From contig NZ_JAPNKA010000001.1 in NCBI RefSeq assembly GCF_026626635.1, positions 11,950,501-12,014,500 on the forward strand: 64,000 nucleotides of DNA. The letters are read 5' to 3'. Positions 51,651-60,689 of the stretch are shown here, piece after piece. A program made the position numbers and the translations under genes. Every line of letters begins with the position of its first letter. Positions within the stretch are counted from its first letter, which is position 1. This DNA comes from Archangium lansingense. GTDB lineage: Bacteria > Myxococcota > Myxococcia > Myxococcales > Myxococcaceae. The notes below the pieces were generated by a model. That model saw only the letters and a program-made list of their open reading frames with translations, had not been told where the DNA came from and did no database searches.

Positions 51651-52617
51651 CGTTCGCCCCCACGACTTCCAGGAAGAGGTCCTCGAGGCTCGGTGTCACA
51701 ACGCGGCACTCGTAGACCTCCAGGCCCGTGCCGAGCAGGTGGCGCAACAACCCGGGTGCCTGGGCCACCGCGTCCGCCACGTGCACATGCACCGCGTCCG
51801 CCTCGCGAGTGTGCACGAAGCCTTGCGCGGAGAGGGCCTCGGCGAGCCGCTCGGGCCCCTGGGCAGCGCGCAGCACGAGCACCGGTTGAATCCGCTGGCG
51901 CAGCGTCGCGATGCGCTCGTGCAGCAGCACCCGGCCCTGACGGAGGATGACCGCGCTCTCGCAGAGCGCCTCGGCCTCGGCCAGGTTGTGCGTGCACAAC
52001 AGCACCGTGCGGCCAGGCATCACCTTGCGCAGGAAGGTGTGCACCTCGCGCGTGGCCACGGGGTCCAACCCCACGGTGGGCTCGTCCAGCAGCAGCACCT
52101 CCGGAGAGGAGACGAGCGCGGCGGCCATGGACAGCCGGCGCTGCATGCCTCCGGACAGCTCCGCCATCCGCCGCGTGCGGAAGGGCCCGAGGCCAAAGGC
52201 CTCCACCACCTCGGGGATGTTCCCGCTGCCGTACAGGTCGCGCACCAGCAGGAGGAAGTCGTCCACCGTGAGGTCTCGGTACATGCCCGGGGACTGGGGG
52301 ACGATGCCCACGCGCCGCTTGGCCTGGAGGAAGTCAGGGTCCTCGACACCGAGCCCGAAGAGGCTCACCCGGCCCGACGAGGGCCGCAGCGCGCCGGTGA
52401 GCAGGCGGATGAGGGTCGTCTTCCCCGCGCCATTGGGGCCGAGCAGGCAGGCCCGCTCCCCCGGCAAAATCTTGAAGGTGACCTGGTCGAGCGCCTGGAC
52501 ACCGCCGGGGTACACCTTGGTGACGCCGAAGACCTCCAGCGGTATGTGCTCGTTTTGCGCCAGGCGACCGTCCTCCCACTTGCGTGGTGGGCATACCACG
52601 CGGGCCCGGCCTTGCAT
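51637..52617 (-). CDS. ABC-2 type transporter ATP-binding protein
   Basis: 326 residues. Walker A 'LGPNGAGKTTLIRLL', signature 'LSGGMQRRLSMAAAL', Walker B 'VLLLDEPTVGLDP' and H-loop 'VLLCTHNLAEAEAL' are complete. The C-terminal 100 residues ('LRAAQGPERLAEALSAQGFV') form the regulatory domain of the drug/lipid exporter subgroup. It ends inside the first codons of the permease gene, so the pair is translationally coupled. A start at or after the ATG at 52617 is likely. Confidence 0.9.
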   Translation of the reverse strand: MQGRARVVCPPRKWEDGRLAQNEHIPLEVFGVTKVYPGGVQALDQVTFKILPGERACLLGPNGAGKTTLIRLLTGALRPSSGRVSLFGLGVEDPDFLQAKRRVGIVPQSPGMYRDLTVDDFLLLVRDLYGSGNIPEVVEAFGLGPFRTRRMAELSGGMQRRLSMAAALVSSPEVLLLDEPTVGLDPVATREVHTFLRKVMPGRTVLLCTHNLAEAEALCESAVILRQGRVLLHERIATLRQRIQPVLVLRAAQGPERLAEALSAQGFVHTREADAVHVHVADAVAQAPGLLRHLLGTGLEVYECRVVTPSLEDLFLEVVGANDARA

Positions 52618-52663
52618 CCGTCCGCAAGCATGGGCAAGAGCAGTCGAGGAGACTCCCTACACC

Positions 52664-53092
52664 ATGAATCCCTCCCCCTGGCCACGACAGTCCCCGGGAG
52701 CACGGCGGCTCAAGGAGAGCCCCGCCGCTCCCGCCGAGGCCACGCCCGTCCGCCAGGCCGAGGAGAAGACGGAGTCTCGTGAACCTGAGACGCCGCTGTG
52801 CTGCGCGCGCTGCGGCCATGTCATCACCCGCGAACGCGACCGCACCACCGTCAACGGACGCGCTACGCACACCCGCGTCAACCCCTCCGGTTTCGTCTTC
52901 CACTTCGGCTGTTTCACCCGGGCCGAGGGCTGCCTCGTCATCGGCCCGCCCACCGCGGAGGCGAGCTGGTTCCCAGGCTTCGTCTGGGAGTACGCCATGT
53001 GCGCGGCCTGCAAGACGCACCTGGGCTGGGCCTTCCACGGCGAGAGCGACTTCCTCGGCCTGATGCTGGACCGCCTCACCGCCCCGAGCTGA
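52664..53092 (+). CDS. CULT-domain (cereblon-like) protein
   Basis: 142 residues. After a Pro/Arg/Glu-rich N-terminus (about 42 residues) comes a compact beta domain with four Cys for zinc: 'CCARCGHVITR' and 'CAACKTHLGW'. The aromatic cage Trp residues occur in 'SWFPGFVWEYAMCAACKTH' and 'LGWAF'. The spacing W-x5-W-x13-W equals that of the Magnetospirillum cereblon isoform 4, with Phe in place of the following Tyr. This is the thalidomide- and cyclic imide-binding CULT fold. The role in bacteria is unknown; binding of cyclised protein ends is a proposal. It overlaps the end of larC by 17 bases. Confidence 0.83.
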   Translation: MNPSPWPRQSPGARRLKESPAAPAEATPVRQAEEKTESREPETPLCCARCGHVITRERDRTTVNGRATHTRVNPSGFVFHFGCFTRAEGCLVIGPPTAEASWFPGFVWEYAMCAACKTHLGWAFHGESDFLGLMLDRLTAPS

Positions 53093-54248
53093 GCGCCGCC
53101 AGCGCTGCGGCCATCACCTGCTTGAGCGGCACCCCGGCGGCCTCGGCCACCTTGCGGCAGTCCTCGAACTCAGGGTGGGCGTTGAGCACCACGCCGTTGC
53201 GCAGGCCGCGCTTCACCCGCACCCGGCCCCACGGCGTCTCCACCTCCACCCAGTCCCGCTCCAGCGCCGTGCGCTCCACGGAGTAGGAGCGCACCCCGAG
53301 CGTGGTGGACTCGCGCAAGAGCGTGTCCGTCACTGTCTCCCGGGCACCCCCTTCCACCAGCACGCTCAGCACGTGCCCCGGCCGGGCCTTCTTCATCGTG
53401 GCGGGCACTACCCAGGCATCCAGCGCGCCCTTCCCCAGCACATGCTCGAGGAGGTAGCCGAGCAACTGCGGCGTGCTGTCGTCCAGGTTGGCCTCCACCA
53501 CCCAGAGGCCCTCGGCCCGTGCCTCGGCCCGGCCCATGGCCGCACGCAGCACGTTGGGCCGGTCCTTGAAGTCCTTCGTCCCCACGCCGTAGCCGATGCG
53601 CTCCACGATGAAGTCCGGTGGCGGCTGGCCAATGCGCGCCAGCACCTTCAGCAGCGCCGCGCCCGTTGGCGTCGTCAGCTCGCCCACGCCCTCGAAGCGC
53701 ACCGGCACGTCCCGGAGCAGCTCCAGCGTGGCCGGCACCGGAATGGGCATGTTCCCGTGCGCCACCCGGATGGTGCCGCTCCCCAGCGGCGGCGGCGCTG
53801 AGTACACCTCCGGGTCTCCGAGCAAATCCAACACCACCGCTGCCCCGCAGATGTCCACGATGGAGTCCACCGCCCCCACCTCGTGGAAGTGGATGGCGTC
53901 GATGGACACTCCGTGCACCTTCGCCTCGGCCTCGCCGATGGCCCGGAACACCGCCAGCGCCCGCTCCTTCGCCCGGGGCGACAACGTGGTCGCCGCCTCG
54001 ATGAGCTGGCGGATGTCCGAGTACGCCCGGTGCGGGTGTGCCTCGCGCTCGTCCAGCACCACGTCCAAGTGTGTGCCGCTGATGGCGTGCCGCGCCGCCC
54101 GGCTCACCGCCAGCTTCCAGCCCGGCACCTTCAGTCCGCTCAGCGCCTGGGCAATCGCGTCCGGCGACACGCCGAGGTCCACTCCCGCTGCCAGGAACAT
54201 GTCCCCGGCGATGCCGCCCACCGGCTCCAGGTAGAGAATCTTGCGCAC
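53076..54248 (-). CDS. larC: Nickel-pincer cofactor biosynthesis protein LarC
   Basis: 390 residues from a GTG at 54248, with GGAG about 8 bases upstream; the longer frame to 54365 is not needed. Features of LarC: 'ILYLEPVGGIAGDMFLAAGVD' start (split 'ILYLEPVGGIAGDM'), 'IHFHEVGAVDSIVDICGAAV', 'GSGTIRVAHGNMPIPVPATL' and 'VEANLDDSTPQLLGYLLEHV'. It inserts nickel into the pyridinium-3,5-bisthiocarboxylic acid mononucleotide to finish the pincer cofactor of lactate racemase-type enzymes, in the cytoplasm using CTP. Operon with larB upstream (24 bases). Confidence 0.93.
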   Translation of the reverse strand: MRKILYLEPVGGIAGDMFLAAGVDLGVSPDAIAQALSGLKVPGWKLAVSRAARHAISGTHLDVVLDEREAHPHRAYSDIRQLIEAATTLSPRAKERALAVFRAIGEAEAKVHGVSIDAIHFHEVGAVDSIVDICGAAVVLDLLGDPEVYSAPPPLGSGTIRVAHGNMPIPVPATLELLRDVPVRFEGVGELTTPTGAALLKVLARIGQPPPDFIVERIGYGVGTKDFKDRPNVLRAAMGRAEARAEGLWVVEANLDDSTPQLLGYLLEHVLGKGALDAWVVPATMKKARPGHVLSVLVEGGARETVTDTLLRESTTLGVRSYSVERTALERDWVEVETPWGRVRVKRGLRNGVVLNAHPEFEDCRKVAEAAGVPLKQVMAAALAALSSGR

Positions 54249-54271
54249 GGTTGGTTCTCCCAGTTGTTGGC

Positions 54272-55024
54272 TCAGCGCCGGCCCTTCGTGCGCGAGATGA
54301 GCGCCGCGTAGAAGCCGCCTCCGAATCCGTTGTCGATGTTCATCGTCGCCACGTTGGAGGCGCACGAGTTCACCATCGCCAGCAGCGCGGACACGCCTCC
54401 GAAGTTGGCGCCGTAACCCACCGACGTAGGCACCGCCACCACGGGAATGCCCACCAGCCCGCCTACCGCACTCGCCAGCGCGCCCTCCATGCCCGCCACC
54501 ACCACGGCCGCGTGCGCGTCTTGAATCTCCTCGCGCCGCCGCAGCAACCGGTGGATGCCCGCCACGCCCACGTCGTACACGCGCTTCACCGTGGCGCCCA
54601 TGGCCTCCGCGGTGATGGCGGCCTCCTCGGCCACGGGGATGTCGCTCGTCCCCGCGGTGACCACCGTCACCTTGCCCGCCTTCGGCTTGCCCTGCTTCAG
54701 GTGGAAGATGCGCGCGACGGCGTGGTACTCGCCCTTGGGGAAGGCAGCCACGAGCGCCTCGGCCTTTTCCGGCTGCAGCCGCGTCACCAGCACCGGCTGC
54801 TTGCGCTCCACCAGCTTGCCCACGATGCCCAGTATCTGCTCCGCAGTCTTCGGCTCGCCGAGTACCACTTCCGGGAAGCCGAAGCGCAGGCTGCGGTGGG
54901 TATCCACGGTGGCATAGCCGAGCTCGGCGAACGGCAGGTCCTTGAGCCGGCCTACGGCGTCATCCACGGAGACCTTGCCGCCCTTCACCTGCTCGAGCAG
55001 TCGGGTGAGCGTCTTCTCGTCCAT
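54272..55024 (-). CDS. larB: Nickel-pincer cofactor biosynthesis protein LarB
   Basis: 250 residues from the ATG at 55024 with AGAGGGG upstream. It belongs to the PurE-like LarB family: 'VTAGTSDIPVAEEAAITAEA', 'DVGVAGIHRLL', 'VVVAGMEGALASAVGGLVGIPVVAVPTSVGYG' (in pieces) and 'MVNSCASNVATMNIDNG', the last containing the Cys used to bind the nicotinate substrate. It carboxylates and hydrolyses nicotinic acid adenine dinucleotide in the first step of pincer synthesis. larC follows after about 24 bases. LarE, the sulfur-donating partner, is not in the window. Confidence 0.93.
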   Translation of the reverse strand: MDEKTLTRLLEQVKGGKVSVDDAVGRLKDLPFAELGYATVDTHRSLRFGFPEVVLGEPKTAEQILGIVGKLVERKQPVLVTRLQPEKAEALVAAFPKGEYHAVARIFHLKQGKPKAGKVTVVTAGTSDIPVAEEAAITAEAMGATVKRVYDVGVAGIHRLLRRREEIQDAHAAVVVAGMEGALASAVGGLVGIPVVAVPTSVGYGANFGGVSALLAMVNSCASNVATMNIDNGFGGGFYAALISRTKGRR

Positions 55025-55162
55025 GCCCGCCCCTCTACCCCACTGTGCGGGGCGGTGGGTAGGTTCTGGCAGGGGGGATGCTCGGGTACAGTCGGGGAGC
55101 AACTGGTCCGATGGTCGGACCAGTTCGGTTGACTCGCGACCGGAAGGTGCGGGTAAAGAGGC

Positions 55163-55319
55163 CTACAGCAGCATCCGGCGGCGGCGCGACCACAGCATGC
55201 CGCCGAGGAGCAGCGACAGGGTGCTGAAGGCCTCACCGCCAGTGCCAGCGCAGCCTCCGCCCCCCCGTGATGCCGTCCGGGGCCGTCGCATCCTGGAGGT
55301 TCACCCTGACGGGCCGGAG
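55163..55319 (-). pseudogene. Orphan MYXO-CTERM tail remnant
   Basis: The minus strand encodes 'LRPVRVNLQDATAPDGITG' in one frame and, after a run of seven G, 'GGGGCAGTGGEAFSTLSLLL' and 'SRRRRMLL' in another. The second part is a perfect MYXO-CTERM sorting tail: Gly/Cys motif, hydrophobic helix, Arg cluster. Joining the two across the G run would give a natural C-terminus, so a frameshift in a homopolymer is the simplest explanation. The rest of the protein is absent. It lies about 40 bases beyond the pullulanase stop, whose own tail is a different copy of the same signal. Confidence 0.7.
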
Positions 55320-55352
55320 GCCCCCTCCCGCGGAGGAGAGGGAGCCTCACGG
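55318..55352 (-). terminator. Hairpin after pullulanase
   Basis: An imperfect 12-bp GC stem (AGGCCCCCTCCC against a GGGAG-rich arm, two mismatches) begins just beyond the pullulanase stop. Likely terminator, no T-run. Confidence 0.4.
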
Positions 55353-55359
55353 GAGACGG

Positions 55360-58300
55360 CTACGCCTGGACCCGGCGGCGCCGCGACAACAGCACTCCGC
55401 CCAGCAGCATCGCCAGGGCGGCGAAGGCCCCACCGCTCGAACCGGAGCAGCCGCAGCCCGTGTCGCCCTTGCTCGGGACGTTCACGAACACCGCAGTGGT
55501 CCGCGCCGGCACGGAGAACGAAGCCTTGGAGGCATCGAAGCTGGCCTCGTGGATGCGCGCATCACGCGAGCCCTGCTGCACCGGGTGGAGCTGCATCTGC
55601 TTGTCCTTGTACGCGGACAAGGCGAACTCCTGCTTCTCGTTGCTGGCGTTGAAGAACACCACCACGCTGGTGCGACCATCGGCGGCCTGCGCGTCGTTGA
55701 TCTCCATCACGATGAGGCCCGGAATCTGGTCCGGCCCCTCGTTGTGGAAGCGCAGCTTGGACTGGATGTCCTCGGCCGTGCGCTGACGGAAGGCCGCGGT
55801 GCTCTTGCGGATGCGCATCATCTCGTTGAAGTGCTCCACGGCCGAGACGATGTGTTCCTGGGTCGGCTTCAGCTCCGGCCGGGCGAGCAGCGGCCCCATG
55901 ATGGGCCAGTTGCCCTGGTTGTCGCCGGCCGGGGGCAGACCCACGCCCCAGTTGTTCGACGCGTAGGTGAAGTCGAGCTTGTTGAACCAGTCGCCCGAGT
56001 TGTAGCTGTTCCGGTCCAGCGACTTGGAGCGCAGCATCTCGTCACCGGCGTGGATGAAGGGGATGCCCTGGGCCAGCAGCACCAGGTCCAGCGCGAGGTT
56101 TTGCATGCGCACGCGCTCCTCGATGCGGGTCTCCGGAGCCGCCTTGAGCTGGATGGCGTCGAACAACGCCTCGTTGTCGTGCGCCGAGACGTAGGTGATG
56201 ACTTCCTGCGGATCCATCGTGTAGCCGGCGGGCTGCCCGTTGTAGTCCACCCCCGAGCCCTTCACCGTCACTCCCTCCTTGTTGACGAGCGAGTAGTCGC
56301 GCAGGTTGCCGGCCAGGCCCACGCGGATGAGGTCCGCGTAGTGCATCAACCTCTGGCGCTGGTCGTTCGCGGAGCCCTGGTTGGTGGCATTGGGCTCGTG
56401 GAGGAGGCCGCTGGCGAAGCCCTGCTCCTGCAGGCCGCTGAAGGGACCACCACCGCGGACCGCGTCACGCAGGCGGTCGCTGAACGTGCCAATGCCCGTG
56501 CCCGCCATGTTGAGCTGCACGGCGTTCTCGCCGCGCTGACCGTTGGCCACCTCGCCGAAGTTCCAGCCCTCGCCGTACACGTAGATTTTCGAGCCATCCA
56601 CCCCGTCCTTCTCCAGGGTGAGCGCGGCCAGGGCATCCCGGACCTTCACCATGTTGGACTTCATGTGGTGGCCCATCAGGTCGAAGCGGAAGCCGTCCAC
56701 CTTGTAGTACTTCGCCCAGGTGACGAGCGAGTCCACCATCAGCTTCTCGAACATGGCGTGCTCGGAGGCCGTGTTCTGGCAGCACGTGCTGGTCTCCACG
56801 TTCCCGTCCGCGTTGAGCCGGTGGTAGTAGCCGGGGACGATGCGGTCGAGCACCGCGCGGGCGTCCTGGCCCGAGGAGTTGGTGTGGTTGTAGACCACGT
56901 CCATCACCACGCGCAGGCCGCTGTCGGAGAGCCCCTTCACCATCTGGCGGAACTCGAGGACGCGCGCGCTGCCGTCGGGGTTCACCGCGTAGCTGCCCTC
57001 GGGCACGGTGTAGTGGTACGGATCATAGCCCCAGTTGAAGCCGTCCGCGTCGCGCACCGCCGTCACCGCGGCCTGCTGCTCCTCGGAGTCGGGAGGCAGG
57101 GAGACCAGATCCCCCGCGGGCACCATCTGGTCGGCACGGTTCTCGTTGATGGTGGCGATGTCGAACACCGGCAGCAGGTGCACGTGCGTCATGCCGGAGC
57201 CGGCCAGCCGCGTCAGGTGCTTCATGCCGTTGGAGCTCTTCTCGGCGAAGGCAGCGAAGGTGCCGCGCTTGTCGGCGGGCACGGAGGTGTCGTTGATGCT
57301 GAAGTCCCGCACGTGCAGCTCATAGAGGACGATGTCCTCGGGAGCGGGCAGCAGGGGCTTCTTCATCGCATTCCAGCCCTCGGGAGCGAGTGTCGGGTCC
57401 GCCAGGTCGATGAGCTGGCTGCGCGTGCTGTTGAGGGCCAGGCTCAGCGAGTACGGGTCCGTCACCAGGTTCTTCACCACCTTCTTCTCGGAGCGGACGT
57501 AGACCTCGACCTCGTAGAGGTAGAACTTGTTCTTCCAGTCCGCCTGGCCGGTGATGCTCCAGACGCCCGTGTTCGCGTCATGCGTCAGGTCGAGCACCTG
57601 GCTGGCCGTGGCCGCGTCCGAGGTGTCGAACACATGCAGCCGCACCGAGCGTGCGGTGGGCGCCCAGAGACGGAGGGTGGGCACGCCGTCGTTCCAGGTG
57701 CTGCCCAGTGGCCCGTCATAGGTGTACAGCGCGTCCAGCACGCCCGGCATCTGCACGGAGGTGGCATCCACCAGCTTGCCATCCTTGTCCGCCAGCGAGA
57801 GGGCCAGCTGCCCCTTGAGCAGCTCGGACACCTTGCCCAGCTGCGCCTCGGGAATCCTCAGCGCCTTGTGCGAGGAGAGGTGCGGGAACTTCGCCTTGAC
57901 CGCGGCGCTCGGGCCGGCCGGCTCAATCTCCAGGGCGATGGACTCGCCACCCTCGATGCCCGTGGTCCGCAGCACCAGGGTGCCGGTGGCGTCGTAGTGG
58001 AGCTTGAGCTGCGCGGCCTCGGGGAGCTCGTCCGGAGCCCACAGCAGCGTGTCCTTCGTCACCCAGTACGCGCGGGCCCGGTTGATGTCACCGACGGGCG
58101 CTCCCGCGACCTTGACGACCAGGACGTGGGTCGTCGAGTTGTACTGGAACTGGACCTCCGCGCCATTGGAGGGAACGGAGAAGCCGATGTTGCTGCCGCC
58201 GGGTGCGCCACCCTGGCCGTAGTTCTCGTCCCAGCCCTCGTTGATGGCGACCTTGCCCTCGTAGCCGCCGGCGGGCAGGGCCGTGGTGGTGAAGGTGTAG

Positions 58301-58821
58301 AGGCCGTCCCCATCCGGGTCCTGCAGCAGGGAGCGCAGGCAGTCCGGCTGCCAGTCGCCGGGACAGCCCAGCTCGCTCTGGAAGTTGCCGGGAGCGGTGG
58401 CGATGACCTCGTTCGCCGTGCTGGCCGGACGGCTGGCCGCCCAGTGGCTCTTGGCATCGAAGTAGAACTTCACGCTCGCGGGAGCGGCGAGCTTCAGGGA
58501 GATCTCCGCCCCGTTGAGCGCGGCGCCCGCGCCGTAGGTGCCGCCCGCGCCCCCGTCGATGGCCACCCGGTAGGTGTGGTCGCCCGCGGGCAGATCGAAG
58601 GACTTCTGGAACACGTCGTCAGCAGCGTCGTACGTCAGGTCCGTCGCGATGCACGTCGCATCACCATCGGTGCTGCAGCCGAGCTCGGACTGGAAGCTGC
58701 CCACGAGCGTGACGCGCGAGGGCTCGGCGGCCGAGGCCACCGCGCTCGACAACAGGCCGAGCAGACCGAGCGACAGCGGCCGGGTCCATGAGGGGAGCCG
58801 GGAAAAGACGGGGAATTGCAT
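55360..58821 (-). CDS. Secreted type I pullulanase with MYXO-CTERM tail
   Basis: 1153 residues from the ATG at 58821 (AGGAAGG upstream). The signal peptide ends at 'LSSAVASAAEP'. Two repeated carbohydrate-binding or starch domains ('LVGSFQSELGCSTDGDATCI', 'APGNFQSELGCPGDWQPDCL') are followed by a PUD-type domain and the GH13 pullulanase core. The core reads 'GFNWGYDPYHYTVPEGSYA', nucleophile in 'GFRFDLMGHHMKS', acid in 'YGEGWNFGE' and third Asp in 'SAHDNEALFD'. A C-terminal beta domain ends in the MYXO-CTERM segment 'GCGCSGSSGGAFAALAMLL' and 'SRRRR'. It debranches alpha-1,6 bonds of pullulan or starch outside the cell. It is divergent from the amylase gene at 59022. Confidence 0.93.
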   Translation of the reverse strand: MQFPVFSRLPSWTRPLSLGLLGLLSSAVASAAEPSRVTLVGSFQSELGCSTDGDATCIATDLTYDAADDVFQKSFDLPAGDHTYRVAIDGGAGGTYGAGAALNGAEISLKLAAPASVKFYFDAKSHWAASRPASTANEVIATAPGNFQSELGCPGDWQPDCLRSLLQDPDGDGLYTFTTTALPAGGYEGKVAINEGWDENYGQGGAPGGSNIGFSVPSNGAEVQFQYNSTTHVLVVKVAGAPVGDINRARAYWVTKDTLLWAPDELPEAAQLKLHYDATGTLVLRTTGIEGGESIALEIEPAGPSAAVKAKFPHLSSHKALRIPEAQLGKVSELLKGQLALSLADKDGKLVDATSVQMPGVLDALYTYDGPLGSTWNDGVPTLRLWAPTARSVRLHVFDTSDAATASQVLDLTHDANTGVWSITGQADWKNKFYLYEVEVYVRSEKKVVKNLVTDPYSLSLALNSTRSQLIDLADPTLAPEGWNAMKKPLLPAPEDIVLYELHVRDFSINDTSVPADKRGTFAAFAEKSSNGMKHLTRLAGSGMTHVHLLPVFDIATINENRADQMVPAGDLVSLPPDSEEQQAAVTAVRDADGFNWGYDPYHYTVPEGSYAVNPDGSARVLEFRQMVKGLSDSGLRVVMDVVYNHTNSSGQDARAVLDRIVPGYYHRLNADGNVETSTCCQNTASEHAMFEKLMVDSLVTWAKYYKVDGFRFDLMGHHMKSNMVKVRDALAALTLEKDGVDGSKIYVYGEGWNFGEVANGQRGENAVQLNMAGTGIGTFSDRLRDAVRGGGPFSGLQEQGFASGLLHEPNATNQGSANDQRQRLMHYADLIRVGLAGNLRDYSLVNKEGVTVKGSGVDYNGQPAGYTMDPQEVITYVSAHDNEALFDAIQLKAAPETRIEERVRMQNLALDLVLLAQGIPFIHAGDEMLRSKSLDRNSYNSGDWFNKLDFTYASNNWGVGLPPAGDNQGNWPIMGPLLARPELKPTQEHIVSAVEHFNEMMRIRKSTAAFRQRTAEDIQSKLRFHNEGPDQIPGLIVMEINDAQAADGRTSVVVFFNASNEKQEFALSAYKDKQMQLHPVQQGSRDARIHEASFDASKASFSVPARTTAVFVNVPSKGDTGCGCSGSSGGAFAALAMLLGGVLLSRRRRVQA

Positions 58822-59021
58822 CAACACACCTTCCTGGGAGCACGGACCGAGCCCCTCCTGGAGACGAGCCAGTCCGCACGGTCTTTCGGGTCTTGAGGAA
58901 GCTCCACGCGCTCGAGACGACGTCACCGCCCGCGGGAGCAACATGAAGATTAGCAGAGCCCCGGCCCCTTCACCTGCGGCGGCTGGCCCGTGCCCCTGGC
59001 ACGCTGCTAAAGCAGGGGGCC

Positions 59022-60689
59022 ATGTCGCACCCGCGCTCCCTCCGCTTCCTTCCCGCCCTGGCGCTCACGGCCTGCATCTCGGGCCCGGGCACGCCCGACA
59101 ACCCGCTTCCGGCGCGGCCCCCCGTGGAGCTCGCCCCGCCCGCGGGTGACGCGTGGCACCGGCACGCCGTCTTCTACGAGGTCTTCGTTCGCAGCTTCCA
59201 GGACTCCAACGGCGACGGCAAAGGAGACCTGCCCGGCCTCATCTCGCGCCTGGACTACCTCAACGACGGAGACCCCAACACCACCACGGACCTGGGCGTG
59301 GACGCGCTGTGGTTGATGCCGGTGTTCGACTCGCCCAGCTACCACGGCTACGACGTGGTGGACTACGAGCGCATCCACCCGGACTACGGCACCGTGGAGG
59401 ACTTCGAGCGCCTGTGCGCCGAGGCCCACCGCCGCGGCATGCGCGTCATCCTGGACCTGGTCATCAACCACAGCAGCTCGCAGCACCCGTGGTTCGTGGA
59501 GTCCGCCTCCTCGCGCACCTCGGCGAAGCGGGACTGGTACCAGTGGAGTGACACCGACCTGGCCTGGGCTCCTCCCTGGGATCTCTTCTCCAGGGGCTCC
59601 ACCTGGCACAAGCTCAACGGCGCGTACTACTACGGCGTCTTCTGGAGCGGCATGCCGGACCTCAACCTGAGGACGGCCGCGGTGAGCGAGGAGGTCAAGC
59701 GCATCGCCTCCTTCTGGCTGGGCAAGGGCGCGGATGGCTTCCGGCTGGACGCGGCGCGCTACCTCATCGAGACCAGCGGTGGGCTGGTGGGCCAGGCCGA
59801 CACGCCGGAGACGCACGCCTTCTGGAAGGAGTTCGCCGCGCACGTGCGGAGCGTGAAGCCCGACGCGGTGCTGGTGGGGGAGAACTGGACCACCACCCCG
59901 ACCATCGCCACCTACTACGGCTCCACGGCCCAGGTGCCCGGTGGGGACGAGCTGCAGCTCAACTTCAACTTCCCCCTCGCCGAGGAGCTTCTGAAAGCGG
60001 CCCGGACGGGGGATGGCAGTGGAGTCACCCTGAAGCTGGCGGAGATGCGCACCCGCTACCCGGTGGGCGTGGCGGACGCGCCCTTCCTCACCAACCACGA
60101 CCACGTGCGCGTGGCCACGCAGCTCGGCGGCAACACGGGCCAGCTCGCCACCGCGGCCTCCCTGCTGCTCACCCTGCAGGGCTCGCCCTTCCTTTACTAC
60201 GGCGAGGAGGTGGGCCTGGCCAACGGCACCAGCAACAACGACGAGGCCAAGCGCACGCCCATGGTCTGGGACGCCAGCGCGGGCGCTGGCTTCACCACCG
60301 GCACGCCCTGGTTCTCCTTCTCCCCGGGCCGCGAGAGCGCCCAGGTGGCCGCGCAGTCGAATGCCCCCGGCTCGCTGCTCTCGCGCTACCGCGGCCTCAT
60401 CCGGGCCCGCCACGCCTCGGAGGCCCTGGACCGCGGTGGCCTGCGGCTGCTCACCTCCACCGAGGGCCGCGCGCCCACGCTGGCCTTCCTGCGCACGTGG
60501 GGTGAGGAGCGGGTGCTCGTGGTGCACAACCTCACCGGCGGGACGGAGACGGCAGGCCCCTTCGCGCTGGAGGGTGAGTCGGCCGAGGTGCTCTTCGCCG
60601 CCCCCTCCGCGGGCTCACTCGTGAGGGGTGACAGCGGGTGGAGCGTCACCCTGCCCGCTCACGCCACCGGCATCTGGCGCCTGCGGTAG
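59022..60689 (+). CDS. Alpha-amylase-family (GH13) lipoprotein
   Basis: 555 residues. Lipobox 'ALALTAC'. The GH13 barrel starts at 'AVFYEVFVRSFQDSNGDGKG'. Conserved regions: 'VILDLVINHSS', nucleophile 'GFRLDAARYLIE', acid 'VLVGENWTT' and 'FLTNHDHVR' for the third Asp. 'QGSPFLYYGEEVGL' is the typical barrel end and a beta domain follows. It probably degrades maltodextrins at the outer membrane surface or periplasm, taking products of the divergent pullulanase. The last 75 bases overlap the 3' end of the convergent gene at 60615-61649. Confidence 0.92.
   Translation: MSHPRSLRFLPALALTACISGPGTPDNPLPARPPVELAPPAGDAWHRHAVFYEVFVRSFQDSNGDGKGDLPGLISRLDYLNDGDPNTTTDLGVDALWLMPVFDSPSYHGYDVVDYERIHPDYGTVEDFERLCAEAHRRGMRVILDLVINHSSSQHPWFVESASSRTSAKRDWYQWSDTDLAWAPPWDLFSRGSTWHKLNGAYYYGVFWSGMPDLNLRTAAVSEEVKRIASFWLGKGADGFRLDAARYLIETSGGLVGQADTPETHAFWKEFAAHVRSVKPDAVLVGENWTTTPTIATYYGSTAQVPGGDELQLNFNFPLAEELLKAARTGDGSGVTLKLAEMRTRYPVGVADAPFLTNHDHVRVATQLGGNTGQLATAASLLLTLQGSPFLYYGEEVGLANGTSNNDEAKRTPMVWDASAGAGFTTGTPWFSFSPGRESAQVAAQSNAPGSLLSRYRGLIRARHASEALDRGGLRLLTSTEGRAPTLAFLRTWGEERVLVVHNLTGGTETAGPFALEGESAEVLFAAPSAGSLVRGDSGWSVTLPAHATGIWRLR

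Noticed and set aside
55267..58791. Very long plus-strand open frame opposite the pullulanase
   Set aside because: It is the antisense shadow of a high-GC gene with a fully recognisable GH13 protein on the minus strand; its translation is low-complexity Val/Arg/His/Leu sequence without any domain.
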